From contig JAUPFP010000002.1 in the NCBI GenBank assembly GCA_036925085.1, positions 12,429,607-12,493,606 of the forward strand: DNA of 64,000 nucleotides. Reading direction: 5' to 3'. Position numbers and translations under genes: made by a program. Position 1 is the first letter of the stretch. Each line of letters opens with the position of its first letter. This document shows, piece by piece, positions 33,411 to 45,339 of the stretch. This stretch comes from Brachycybe producta (Eukaryota; Arthropoda; Diplopoda; Playtdesmida; Andrognathidae). The notes under the pieces were generated by a model. That model saw only the letters and a list, made by a program, of their open reading frames with translations. It was not told where the DNA came from and made no database searches.

Positions 33411-35574
33411 CTTCTGAAATATGTTTTCAAAAACGCAGGAAGAATTTATACTTTAAAATTGAATTTAAATTCAATTTGAACCATTAATTAAAATGCATGA
33501 CGTCATTTACTAAAACAATAACCATCTTTTAATGTAGTTTAAATAAAACTAGTTAACGTCAATTAACTAAAAAAATTGCATTAATAATGCAGTTAAATTA
33601 AGAACAGAACTTCTTATTATGAGAAAACCAATCAAATAGAAAGTGAAATCAAAATTCGCTTTCTTACTCATTAATTTTAAAAAATAAGCTCATAATTAAT
33701 TAGTACTAATAAGTAAATCACAATTGTTAAATACACAATAGTTCCGTTGTTTTTTAATGAAAATAAACAAGAAAAATGAAGTAAAAATCAGCTTCAATGA
33801 TTTTTAGTCTATTTTAGTGCAATTAATAAATAAATTCCACAAAAATTAAATTTGAAATATAAATTATTTTAAAGAAGAAAAACAATTAAAATTCTACTAA
33901 TATTTAGGGGAAATAATAAAAATATCTTTTGTTTTAATTAAGGTCGAAAATTTTATTTTTTTAAAAAACAATTCTACCAATTAATTGGTAATAATTGTTG
34001 AGGGTGGAGAATTTAACAAGAAAAACTTCGGGTAAATTCACACCGAAATAAGGGGGGGGGGGGGGGGGGGGGGGTATTATCCTCTAACCACCCCTTTCAT
34101 CTTCACCTTTTTTTGTTCAAATTAAAACAATCACCTGAATAATAATGTAATATCATATAACAATGAAACAATATAATTATATGAACCGATTTAAGGCACC
34201 AAATTACACCGATTTATTATTCTTATAAAGAGAAAGGGGGGTTCATGAGATACAAATGAATTATTTAGAAATTATCAATCAATATTTTATTTGTTTCATT
34301 TTTCTACTTTTTAATTTAAAATTTTTTTTTTTATAAAATAAACAAAAACAGGTCAAAAAAATGAAACAAAACAAAACGTTTTTTCTTTCATGAATTTCAT
34401 TTTTCTTCTTTTTCTTCCTTAAAATATAATAAAACAATAAACTTAAGAATTTCTCCATCTCTGAAATGAAAAATAAACGGTATTTTCATTTTTTTTTTAA
34501 TGTATTTTTTTCCTTTTTAAGTAAAATAATATTTTATTATTTAAAATATGATATATTCTGAATGCGTGTCAAACACAAATTAAAACTTTTAAGCCTTCTT
34601 CCTATCATTCCTTAATGTAGTTTCCTATTTGTAGCTTTTTCAAGTGCTAAGACTACAAATTAATATTATTTATTTATTTATTTATTTATAAAACAATGTT
34701 TCTTCTTTTTTCTAAATTGTAGTTTTATCTTTTAAGAAAAAAAAAGAGAATATTTCGGGGCCATTGACATTTTTCGTTGTGGTTTTCTTCTTCTCGTTGT
34801 TGTTTGTTGTTGTTACATTAACTTACTAATCTTGTACAAATGTCCATTGTCCTCCCTCCCATTTTACCTTTTTTTTTCGTGATTAGAACCACCCCCCTTC
34901 CTCCCCAAATACTCCCCTTTTTTAACCTGGCTACTTTGATATTTTATTATATATTAAACCACATTCTTAATATTCTTTTGTGTGAGCAGCAGCTTCATCT
35001 GAATTTGCACTTGACAGGACCAAATTTCACCTCAGATAGGACCCCCATTTTTTTTTTCATTGCATAAATTCAAGTTTTAAAAATTTAAAAATCGTAGCAA
35101 AAAAAAAAAAAAAAGGTGTAAATAGGAAATGAAATCCTTAAAAAAAATTATAGACAACAATCATAACTGGTTTTCTATTTAAAAAACTCCGTTACATGAA
35201 GACGAAAACGACGACGACGGCCATCATCATTAAAACATTTTTAAAAAAATATTATATATTCAATGAGTGAAACCAAAAAAAAAAACTCGTTAAGAAAACC
35301 GAACACGTTTTCATTTTTCAATCTCAAAACTAAAAAAAAAAAGTGACTAGTTTTTTTTTTAAATTAATTTTCTTTCCATTTTTGTTAAATTGATATTTAG
35401 TAGAATGTTTAACAAATGTCTTCTTTTTTGAAGAAACTTGTAAACTGGAACTTGATTGAATCCTAACTGACCACTTGAGAAATTCCAGTAGCTGCTGCTA
35501 AATAACACCTATTTTCAATTTGGAACATTTCTCTCATTTTTCATTTTAGTAACCTTTTAACTAAACTTAAACTA

Positions 35575-35865
35575 ATACCTTGTACAAACACATGAGTTAA
35601 ATGAATTCAAATTAAATGTGTTTAAGTGAATTATATACGAAATCCAGTTAAGGACATGAACACCAAATAAATATTGACTTTAATTATTAATATTTTAAAA
35701 TTGAAATACTAAATAAATAGTTTATATAATCATATTTAAGTATTAACTCAATATTTTCAGATTATTAACTGAATAAATTGAATTCGACGACATATTGTTT
35801 GTTTGTCCTTCACGGGGCTCTGTAGAATACGTTTATTATTTAAATGCATTTAAATTATCAGGTGT
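35575..35865. repeat. Dispersed approx. 300-bp repeat R, copy 2
   Basis: Matches 10672-10970 throughout, in the same orientation, with scattered substitutions: TACCTTGTACAAACACATGA at the start, CTTCACGGGGCTCTGTAGAA and TTTAAATTATCAGGTGT at the end. A partial third piece follows directly (35870-35940: CCAGTTAAGGACATG...). Confidence 0.8.
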
Positions 35866-35984
35866 CATATGTTTAGTTAAATTATATGGAGCCCAGTTAA
35901 GGACATGTACAAGATAAAGCTGACTTTATTACTTAATATCTGAACAAACTGTCTAATGTGCCACCTTCTGAAATATTTGAAAAT

Positions 35985-36065
35985 ATAATTCCCACTCTGC
36001 ACGGGGATTGAACCCACGACCAACACTTACCAATGGGCTCGAGGAGCCAACAACACAAGACACGA
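35985..36065 (-). repeat. tRNA-derived SINE-like segment or tRNA pseudogene
   Basis: Read on the minus strand it has GAGCCCATTGGTAAGTGTTG followed by GTGGGTTCAATCCCCGTGCA, that is a weak A-box-like part and a good B box (GGTTCAATCC). The acceptor stem and anticodon arm do not fold convincingly, so it is more likely a SINE head or relic than a working tRNA. Confidence 0.4.
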
Positions 36066-36286
36066 TTACATCTTGTTTTTTCTTTCTTTTTAGACCTTTT
36101 TTTTATAAAAATCACAAAAAACGTTTTTTTGTTTAATTTTCTTGTTAGTATCCTATAAGTCCATTTTTTTTGCCTGAAAAGGCCACTAATATGCTCAAAA
36201 TGACACAAAAAGAAGTGTTTTCAACTTGTGTTCACATATAAAATACGTTTAGTGACCAAGTTTGAATTATTATAAATAGTACTTAT

Positions 36287-36460
36287 GTTACTGTCAATCT
36301 GCAGAATCAGGCAATCTGCAAAACAACCAACCTGCTAGTCAATCTGCAAAATTGAACACCTAAAATGTATTGAATTTTGCAGATTCACGTGCAGGTTGGT
36401 TGTTTTGAAGATTGCCTAGGCAATCTGCAGATTGACTGATTCCGCAAATTGACAGTAACA
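36287..36460. mobile_element. CAATCTGCAG hairpin MITE, copy 1
   Basis: Ends GTTACTGTCAATCTGCAG and its complement (AATTGACAGTAAC), about 174 bp, with AACAACCAACCTGC / GCAGGTTGGTTGTT inner arms. The loop reads AACACCTAAAATGTATTGAA. Confidence 0.85.
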
Positions 36461-36465
36461 TTTAT

Positions 36466-38480
36466 ACAAAGTGACACTCATAATAGTCAATCAAATTGAA
36501 TCGATTAATGTGTAAAGCTGCGATTACACTGACTATATTGATTGTATTAATTATCAGTGTGTGCCATCTAACATTCTTGCAAAAAAAAAATCCATGGCTT
36601 GCAAAGCCGCCCGCCCACCATTTTAAATCTTGCACTGAATTTTTGCTGAGAAGATTTCCAGTGTGATCAACTCCTTTATTTATTTATGCAATGAAAGAAA
36701 TAAGGAATAAACCAAAAACAAAAAAGAATGAGGTTCTCTCTCATCAGAAATAACGTGATTTTTGGAATATAACGTGACCATAATTGCCATATTTATTGCT
36801 TAAATTATCTGGAAGTTTTTTTTTTAAAACATAAAAAAAACATAACCTAAACGCAAAAATCACTCATTAAAAAACCCTCTCAGAAGAACCGAAACAAATT
36901 ATTATTTTTTGAAAAAGTATAATTTAAAGAGTTGAAATTCTTGCAACTTAAAACTGCTTCAAAAACAACAAAAACAATATATAATAAGACAATAACCTCA
37001 TCATCATCATTAACTTCAATGTGTTTCTCTAAAAAAAAACACATTTGGACAAACCTACCACAAAATTTGGTTCCTTTTTTTTATGTACTCTCTGAAATAA
37101 AATTAGGAACAGAAACCCACCTCACCATTACCCTCAAATGATATTTAATGCAGAATTATATCTTATCTACACCTAAAAAAAAATTAAATGCACTTAAATC
37201 TTAAACATGTTCTACAGAGCTCCCCCCTCCCCCTTAAGAAGAAACAAACAAAATAAATGTTGAATTCAATTTATAAATTCATTTCATATTTCTATACATA
37301 AAAGTTAATTTTTATCTTGATTATGTTCTTAACGGGACTCCGTATAACTCAACTAAACACATTTAACTTGAATGCAGTTAGTTCAAGTGTAGATCATTTA
37401 TAAGGTTAACTAGCAAACCCGTCGTGCAATCTGCACGAAATAAGTAGAGTATAAAGTAGATCATTTATTTTGTGCGTGTAGCGTCAGATGGCGCCACTAG
37501 CTCTCCTCCCATAGAAATGTACTGACACTTCTTTAACTCGAACTCACCTTTCCTCTTTGTCACATGGCAAACTTTTAATTGCGTCATCGCAATTTTTCTG
37601 GGTATGAGTTTCTCACGTGCTGATAATTAAGGTTGTTTTGGACGCTTTTTGAGAGCTAAAAGGGTGCATTCGATTTCAACTAATTGGCGACGAATGTAGT
37701 TGAACACCTATGGGGGGTTGCAGGCGCCATCTACCTTGCATTTACACAAGTATTTTTCAATGGAGCCCTCTTAAGCAAAGACATGAACGAAATTTTGTGA
37801 AGAAATTTAGCAAAACGTTCTGGTGAAAAATTGCAAAACTCTTAAAAGGGGTTTTTTCGATATTTTTCACTGATTTTTTCCTGTTTTTCACATCGAAACC
37901 TTTAATTTTGTTATGTCTTATTTTGTACAAATTTATAAGAAGCCCTCTCCCCTCCCCTCCCTCCCCTTAGTCTATTAATATAGTAGATAAATAGGAGGTT
38001 TACTCATGTAAGAAATTTGTCATAATTCTGGAAGACAATGACTTCTCAATTGTGGGGGCGTTGTAATAATAATAAATAATAATATTAATAATAATAATGT
38101 CACCAAAGTCAAGGTAAATGACGTTGACCCTAACCAAGTTCCCAATCTTTTTCTGCTTTTCTCAGTCTATTTTATCATCAAATAAAGATACCATTTTGAA
38201 ATACAATTTTTGAGATTTTCATAAAATAACAAACCATTTTTGGTTAGAAACCGGGAAGAAAAAAAAAATATTCTCAGGAAATTAAAGACCATAACGACCG
38301 AATTATTCCCCCCAAAAAATGTCTATTGTCTAATAGACACAAATTTAAATAATTCTTTTCTTTTATTATTTGAGGTCAATCAAATTTTCACACTTAAAAA
38401 ATAAGTTCATCAATGAAATATTTTAATCAAATTAATAATATGATGATATTACATGTTCTCTGCATCTTATTCTCTTTTTT
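36466..38480. other. Spacer with an inverted relative of repeat R and an unassigned repeat candidate
   Basis: About 37140-37400 holds GGGACTCCGTATAACTCAAC and AACACATTTAACTTGAATGC, the reverse complement of motifs in repeat R. From about 37411 (ACTAGCAAACCCGTCGTGCA) to about 37990 (TTAATATAGTAGATAAATAG) the DNA is less A+T-rich and looks like a mobile element I cannot classify. No gene. Confidence 0.4.
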
Positions 38481-38484
38481 AAAA

Positions 38485-38650
38485 GAACAAAATGAAGATA
38501 AATTAAGAGTCTTTTTAGAAAACTAGAAGGGTATTCTTTTCATGTTAGTCTATCAAATATAAACATTTTACAGACAAAACATTTTCAAACTCGCATAAAA
38601 AGCTTATTTTGAAAGATATTAAAATATGAAAATGTACTTAATTTTGTTCT
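38485..38650. mobile_element. CTAG-foldback MITE, copy 17
   Basis: TTTTTAGAAAACTAGAAGGG on the left; CATAAAAAGCTTATTTTGAA, AGATATTAAAATATGAAAAT on the right; the outer right arm is missing. Confidence 0.65.
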
Positions 38651-38844
38651 CGTGTGTCTCTCTTTCCTCTTATCAAAACTAGGCTTAAAATTATAATTAA
38701 TAATAATAATTAAGAAATTCCATCTTTTAACAATAAACACAAGTGGACAATTAGTTACTTCTGTGGGTTTGATTTTAGTTCCTGTTTCTGTACTTTTAAT
38801 CTCAGTTAAGTATGTTAGTCTCAAACGAAGACGAGGGTTGGAGG

Positions 38845-39020
38845 TAGAGGCTAGCGATACTGCAAATTTATGCTAATTGTCATTAAAAAGAGTGATTGGA
38901 GGCTAGAGTTTATTCTACAACAGTTAATTCATTATAGACTCTAGCCTCTAATCATGGAAAAAAAGCATAACTTTTTGCCTTAGTAATAAATGCAATCTTC
39001 TAATACCTAGCCTCCACCTC
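38845..39020. mobile_element. TTAGAGGCTAG hairpin MITE, copy 3
   Basis: Nested arms: GGTAGAGGCTAGCGATACTG against TAATACCTAGCCTCCACC, and GGAGGCTAGAGTTTATTC against AGACTCTAGCCTCTAATC. Confidence 0.65.
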
Positions 39021-39828
39021 CAAGCTTCATCCTTTTTTTTTAGATGAACACCCTTTTATTAATGGGACCAAAGGAGGAAGTCTTCATCTCAGGTATTTTA
39101 AATATATAGATATATATAGAAGAAAAAAACCTTAAGGAAGGAGGTTTAACAAAAGTTTATTTCTGAATGCTGTAAAAAAAAAAACCTAAATAAAACTGGT
39201 CGCCATTTTTTAAAAAAGTGAATTTCGATAATAATAATAAAAAAAGCAGTAGCTTCAAGAAAAGTGAATCCCCTAACTTGTATATTATATAATGTGAAGT
39301 GAGTGAGTGACACATCTTTTGCCTCGCCTAAAAATTCACCAGTGTTTTTGTTACCTGAATAGGCTTCCTGCCTACCTGCCTCCTTACTTCCCTACCAACC
39401 TACCTACCTACCTACCTAACTACCTGTTTGTTGTTGTTGTTTTTCTACCTGTAAATCTATATATAATGTATTTCTATGCTTACCTATTAATTCATCAAGG
39501 AAGTGAAACCATTTATCTTTTGAAATAACAAGAAGAAGAAAAAACAACGGGGATAAAATATTTTCTAACAATTGTGTTGCACTTTTTTTTAACGAATTTT
39601 GACAGAAAAAGTTTCCATCAAAAACAACAAGAAGACAATTTAGAATGAAGAAGAAGAAAAAAAAAATACTTAACGAAAAATGTATCCAATTTTTTTCTTA
39701 TGTTCAATAATAAAAGTAGAAAAAAAAAAACTTGTCTTTCAAAATTTCATTTTTTTAAAAAAAAAAACCACTTCTTTGGTCTGATTTTCAAGCTAATTAA
39801 GAACACCCACCTCCAAAATACACTGAAA

Positions 39829-39969
39829 ATGCCTCTCAGAAAGGCTCGTTCGCGACACGGCCCGGAAATTGCCAAAAAAAAAAAAAAGCTTCAAAAAGTA
39901 GAAAAATTCAAGAATTTTTACAATTCAAAAAACAATGAAAACATCTTTTATGTTTACGTTTACGTTTAA
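39829..39969 (+). CDS. Small lysine-rich ORF, doubtful (46 aa)
   Basis: ATG at 39829 opens MPLRKARSRHGPEIAKKKKK, locally richer in CpG than the flanks, then degrades into A-rich codons and a VYVYV tail. It could be a first exon with a donor I cannot place, or chance. No family recognised. Confidence 0.12.
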   Translation: MPLRKARSRHGPEIAKKKKKLQKVEKFKNFYNSKNNENIFYVYVYV

Positions 39970-40108
39970 TGTTTGCGTTTCCGTAGCGATAGCAGGCATT
40001 TTCCCCACTGAAATAGTTGATATTATCAAAGTAATTACATCGAATTGTGATATTAAAATAAAAGTTCTATAAGAAATCACTAATTAATTAATTATTCGAA
40101 ACCTATAC

Positions 40109-40284
40109 GTTACTGTCAATCTGCAGAGTGCCTAGGCAATTTGCAAAACCACCAAACTGCTATTGAATCTACAAAATTCAATACATTTTAGGTGTTGAAT
40201 TTTGCACATTCACTAGCAAGTTGGTTGTTTTGCAGATTGTCTAGGCAGTCTGCAGATTGACTGAATCCGCAGATTGACAGTAAC
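40109..40284. mobile_element. CAATCTGCAG hairpin MITE, copy 2
   Basis: Same ends as 36287-36460 (GTTACTGTCAATCTGCAG ... GACAGTAAC). The loop reads CAATACATTTTAGGTGTTGA, the reverse complement of the copy-1 loop, so the two copies are inserted in opposite orientation. Confidence 0.85.
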
Positions 40285-40399
40285 ATATATAAATAGTGAC
40301 ATCCTGTATAATGTACATTTAAGCTAGAGATGACGGGTGACATATAAGGTACCTTCCCTATCTTCCCCCGGGCTAAGAACGGGTATATATATTCTAATA

Positions 40400-40460
40400 C
40401 AGTAGAATCTCAATTATCCAGACTTCTGGGTAATCCAGACTTCCAGTAGTCCGTATTTTA
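40400..40460. mobile_element. Possible pogo/Tigger-type terminal fragment
   Basis: TA followed by CAGTAGAATCTCAATTATCC, then AGACTTCTGGGTAATCCAGA. This resembles the CAGTnGAAnCTCGATTATCC termini I recall for Tc/pogo elements. No opposite end or transposase found. Confidence 0.3.
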
Positions 40461-40558
40461 TATGTGAACCAGGCTTTGATCACATAAAAAAATTCTAAAC
40501 GAGATTGTGGAGTTAGGTGTGTATTTTTGGGGGGAGAAGGAGGGTCAAGGACCCGATG

Positions 40559-40598
<40 letters not shown>

Positions 40599-43375
40599 TT
40601 TCTCCTCCTTATATCTCTCACATTGATATTCCCGTTATACACCTGACTACCTTAGAGAGCAAAATTGAACGTCACTCGTGTAACCTAACACATGATGATG
40701 TAAAATCGAGTACAAGGTGGGGGGAGGGGGGCCACTCTTTCATTGTATCTCCCTATGCCTCATTGGCCCACTGTTAAAATCTTGCTTACTTTTTTTTAAA
40801 CAGGGTCATCATCATCATCATCATCACCACAAGTTACTCATAAGATATGTGTGTGTATTGTGCGTAACCAGGGTATAATATTGACCAATGGGAGAAAAGC
40901 TTACAAAACAAGACAACACACCACATATGCCAGCCTGCCTCAGCGTCATCCTCCTCGTAGAAAAAAAGCGTGTCATTAGACACACACACACACACACACA
41001 TATCTCTATCTTAAGTAGAGTGAAGTTAAGAAACACACTTAAGAGAGGGGGAGGGGGTTTAAAGGGGGAGGAGAAATTCTCCCTCCTCCCTTCCATTGCA
41101 TTGCATTGCATTGCATTCACCTATGTGTGTGTTATTTAAGAAGTCCACACTGACACATAACACTAGAGAGAGAGAGAGAGATAGCCACTACAATAGTAGT
41201 GGTAGTGTGGTCCGATCTCGAGCAATAACCCTCTTAATTTCTATCCAATATATTTTGAGCTTGAAAAATATATTTAAAATAATACACTCCCTCAGCTCCA
41301 TCTTTCTCTCTCTCTCTATCTCTCTTTCTCTCTATTATATAAAAGCAAGTGGACAACAACTTAGAAACCACATTTACAGTTAGGTAACTTCAACTTGTCA
41401 GGTGTTTAGCCCACATATTCGGATGTATATAAGTGGAAGAAGAACTTTTATTTTTAATATTTAAGTTTTAACTTTAAAAAAAAAAAAGTGTATCTCCATA
41501 AGAGAGAGAGAGTTGTGTGCAAAAATAGTGGACTACTTACTACCATCACAAATATTCATCATAAGTGTGATTCTTTATTATTACTTTATTATTAGAAAAG
41601 TGTATTAAGTGGAGAAGTTTGTCAAACAAAAAAAAAGCGCTCAAGGAATACCATTCAAGTTGGACATTGTGAATTATTATAGAATTTTAAAAAACTACGG
41701 TCAGTACCAATTTAAACGAGATTAATTTATTTTAATATTCAATTAGAAGTCTTATTATTAATCACTAATTATAGTAATCAAAAGGTTCAGGCTTTAACTA
41801 TCTATCATAGTTAGCAATCATTAATAATAATAATCTCTTATTTTCTAATAGGATAGAAATTGCTGCTGTGCGGGATAAACATCAGTTAAGGGGTCGCTTC
41901 TGTCTCCCTCCCCCCCCCCCCCCTTTTTTTTTCCTTTGTTTTCAAAGTGGCTCAGGATTATTAATTTATTTTTAATTAGAATTTTATTTTAAAAAATCAG
42001 AATTAATATAATATTTATAATTTATATAATAATATTAATATTCGTCAAATTGTTGAATATAAAATTTGATCAAACTAAAATTCTGCAAATTATGGCAACT
42101 GCAATTAATATTAATAATTTTAATACGTTTAATTGAGTTATTTTGTATTTTTTTTAAATAATAAATTTTAAATCAGGTTTTCACTAATTTTTTTTTGATT
42201 GATTTTAATAAACAGCTTTTTTTTTGTGTATTTTTCAAAATCTAAAACCAAAAAAAAATGATTTTTAATCAAATGTAATTCTGATTAATAAAAGTGGACC
42301 AGACAATCTCATTATCACACCCTCCCCCCCCCCCTCCCTTCTTCTGTTGCATTTAAGAACGAATGATGATGATGATGATTAACAAAGCCAGAAATTTGCA
42401 TAAAATGCACAAAATGCATAATAATCACAGTTCCAACTCCATTTGAGCACATTACTATAAAACCACGTTAAGTGAAATAAGAAGTTTAATACAAAATGAA
42501 AAATGCATAAATTGCATCATCTATAATCAAAATTTGCATAATTTAACATTTTTTTAAAAACCACTTTTTATAGCAAGAAAAAAAAATCTCAAACGTGTTT
42601 TTTTAAAATATATTATTTTCATTTTCCATTTTTTTCTTCCTATTTTATTCTGATGATGATTGTGCTATTAATTTAATTAATTGTGCCATTTGCTATAGAA
42701 AATAATAATAAAAAAATGTATAATTTCGATAATTTTTATTTACATATTTGACCTTAATGATAATTAATTAATTGATCTAATTGTGTTTGTGTGTTCAATT
42801 TTGTTAAAAGTGATTGAGGAGCTAGTTTGCCGTTTTATTTTGCAATTTTCATTTTTCATTCTTCTCACTTAATAATCCCAATCTAGTTTATAAGACAATT
42901 AAAGAAGCGGGCCACAATTATCACTTGCACTAATTACACCCCCTCACTGCCAGAGGGAGGGAGGGAGGGGGTGATGATTAAAGGTCTTCTTATATAACAA
43001 ATAGGGGAGCAACTAATTTATGTGGGTCATCACACCTTGAAACGAAAATTTAAAGGTTCAAATCTTTCAATTTTTTTTTTAAAAAAAGGGTGAAAATTTC
43101 ATCTAAAAGGAAACCAGTGCAACAATTTCAACTAAACACATTTACATAAATTGCATTATTTAATTCTAATATGAAAAATTACTCTGCATGCAGCCGAGAA
43201 AGCTTGTAGCAGAAGGACAATGCATATTGAAATTATAAATTTTAATAAATTTTAATAAAAGTATTTCCGAAGAGAGAGAGAGACAATCAAAAAAGTGCAA
43301 TTAATTTCTGTTGCAATTTGGTTAACTGTTGTTCTTATTAATTTTTTTTTTTTCATTTTCAGGTGGTCATCGTTG
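40461..43375. other. PxB upstream region: spacer with microsatellites
   Basis: (GA)n at about 40563-40596, (CA)n at about 40981-41000, a C run near 41911-41924 and A+T-rich DNA. A pyrimidine tract ending TTTTCAG at 43356-43362 just before the PxB start looks like the acceptor of a 5' UTR intron; the upstream UTR exon was not located. Confidence 0.5.
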
Positions 43376-45051
43376 ATGTCCAAGGAGAAGAAGACAGAGA
43401 GAATGCTACTACTATTTTTTGTGGTAGCCATTCTGGGAGGGACAGTGGTCACAATAAGACACCCTCTCCCACCACCACCTCCTCCTAATCCTCCCGTACC
43501 TCTTCTTACTACAGGACATTCAGGTGGTTATGCAATGAGTAGAGGAAGCTCAGGTAAGAAGAAATTCACGTTTGAAAACTGCGACTAAAAAGTAGAAATC
43601 ACGACGATGACGATGATGATGATGATGATGATTATGACAATGAACGGGTGCACAATATCAAGTGACCCAATTGAATTAATTGTTTTCTCTCTCTCTCTCT
43701 CTCTCTCCCTCCATTATTATTATTATTATTATTGTTATTGTTGTTGCTTATAATACATTAAAGCTTCTTGAGCTTACCACCAATTTTCGTTTTCTTTTCA
43801 ATTTCGTTTTCATTTATGTGCATCTATTAGCCTCATTTTTTTTTTACGAACAACCTTTTTTTTTTCTTCATATTTTTTTCAATCTCACCTGAAGCTTTTA
43901 TTTCACGCAATTCAAAATAAGACACAGAGAAAGAGAGAGACCTGAGGGTCAGTTTCCCTTTTTTTTTTTTTTTGGTATAAAAAAATGAAGACATAGACAA
44001 CCGTTTTGTGTCTTCACTTTTTCTCTACATCTCTCCCCCCCCCCCCTCCTCCTCCTAACTTTCATTTTTAGTTGCAAAACTTCTAATAAATGAGTATGTT
44101 TTAAAATACAATATGATATTATATAAACACACATAACATAAAAATAGAATGGAGAAAAGAAAAAATTCAAAAGGTGGTCACGAATTTCAATTAACGTGAT
44201 CCAAACTATTTTTTTTCTAGTCTCTCTCTCTCTCTTTTTTTAGACCTTTGTTGCTCGTTTTTTTTTAGTAATAATGGGCTTATATGATTGTGAAAATAAC
44301 CCAAAATGTTGGATGAATGTCAGGATGGATGGAATCTCAAACCGTTCTGAGCAATCTAACTTACGAACGGAGCCACTCTTACGTTAAAAATGTCAAGAGA
44401 TCTAAAATGCGGCAAACATGTCATTCATGGCTACCTTATTAATTTCATAATTTTTTTATCTCAAGTAAAAGTAATTAAAAATGATTTTTAAATAAAAACA
44501 ATCATCTATAAAATTTCTTTTAAATCCGTTGTGTTTGAAATAGTTCAACAAACTTTTAACGGTGTATAAAGTCAATTCAAACTACTACTTTTTTTCCTTT
44601 TTCGAAAATTAATAAGTTCGATACTAGAATAAATAGTATGTGAATATATTAGAAGTATTTTCATTCAATTTTTTTTTTTTGTTAAAAAGATCAACTTTTT
44701 ATAGCAATTTCTACGGAGCCCTACGGAGTCCTGATGAGGACATGTCAAAAAAATAAATTGAAGTTGGTGAAAGTCGAAATTTCGAGTTTGAACGAATTCA
44801 ATTTTATTTTTATATGTCCTCATCAGGGCTCCGTAGAAATTTCTATAAATTTCTGAAATAGTATCTCTGTTCAATGTTTACTATTCTAGTTTCGAACGAA
44901 CACTGTATTCTCCTTAATAGTTGTTTAAAGTTCTACAATGTAAAAATTTGTGGTTTTTTTTCTTTAAAGTTGTTGTTTAGCTGTGAAATTTACTTAACTT
45001 GTGACCAAGTTAAAACAAGAATTAAACAAAAGCTTAAAAACAGGGTAGATT

Positions 45052-45093
<42 letters not shown>

Positions 45094-45303
45094 ATCTCTA
45101 TCTCTCTTTCTCTCTCTCTCATTCTCTCTCTCTCTCTTTCTATCTCTCTCTTTTTCTCTATCTCTTTCTCTCTCTCTCTCTTTCTATCTCTATCTCTCTT
45201 TCTCTCTCATTCTCTCTCTCTCTCTTTCTATCTCTCTCTTTTTCTCTATCTCTTTCTCTTTCTTTTTCTCTCTCTCTCTCTCGTTCTCTCTCTCTCTCTC
45301 TCG

Positions 45304-45339
<36 letters not shown>

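Larger units (their letters stand above)
32147..35574. other. A+T-rich spacer with degenerate foldback elements and a G run
   Basis: Contains two worn CTAG-foldback copies (listed separately), TGACGTCA at 33498-33505 and a run of 23 G at 34052-34074. No ORF shows protein-like composition. Confidence 0.55.

Noticed and set aside
35985-36065. Functional tRNA gene
   Set aside because: A B box is present but the acceptor stem and anticodon arm do not fold; kept only as SINE-like or pseudogene.
43295-43375. Upstream extension of the PxB first exon from a GTG
   Set aside because: No ATG in that stretch, and a good acceptor (TTTTCAG) lies at 43356-43362; ATG 43376 is the better start.
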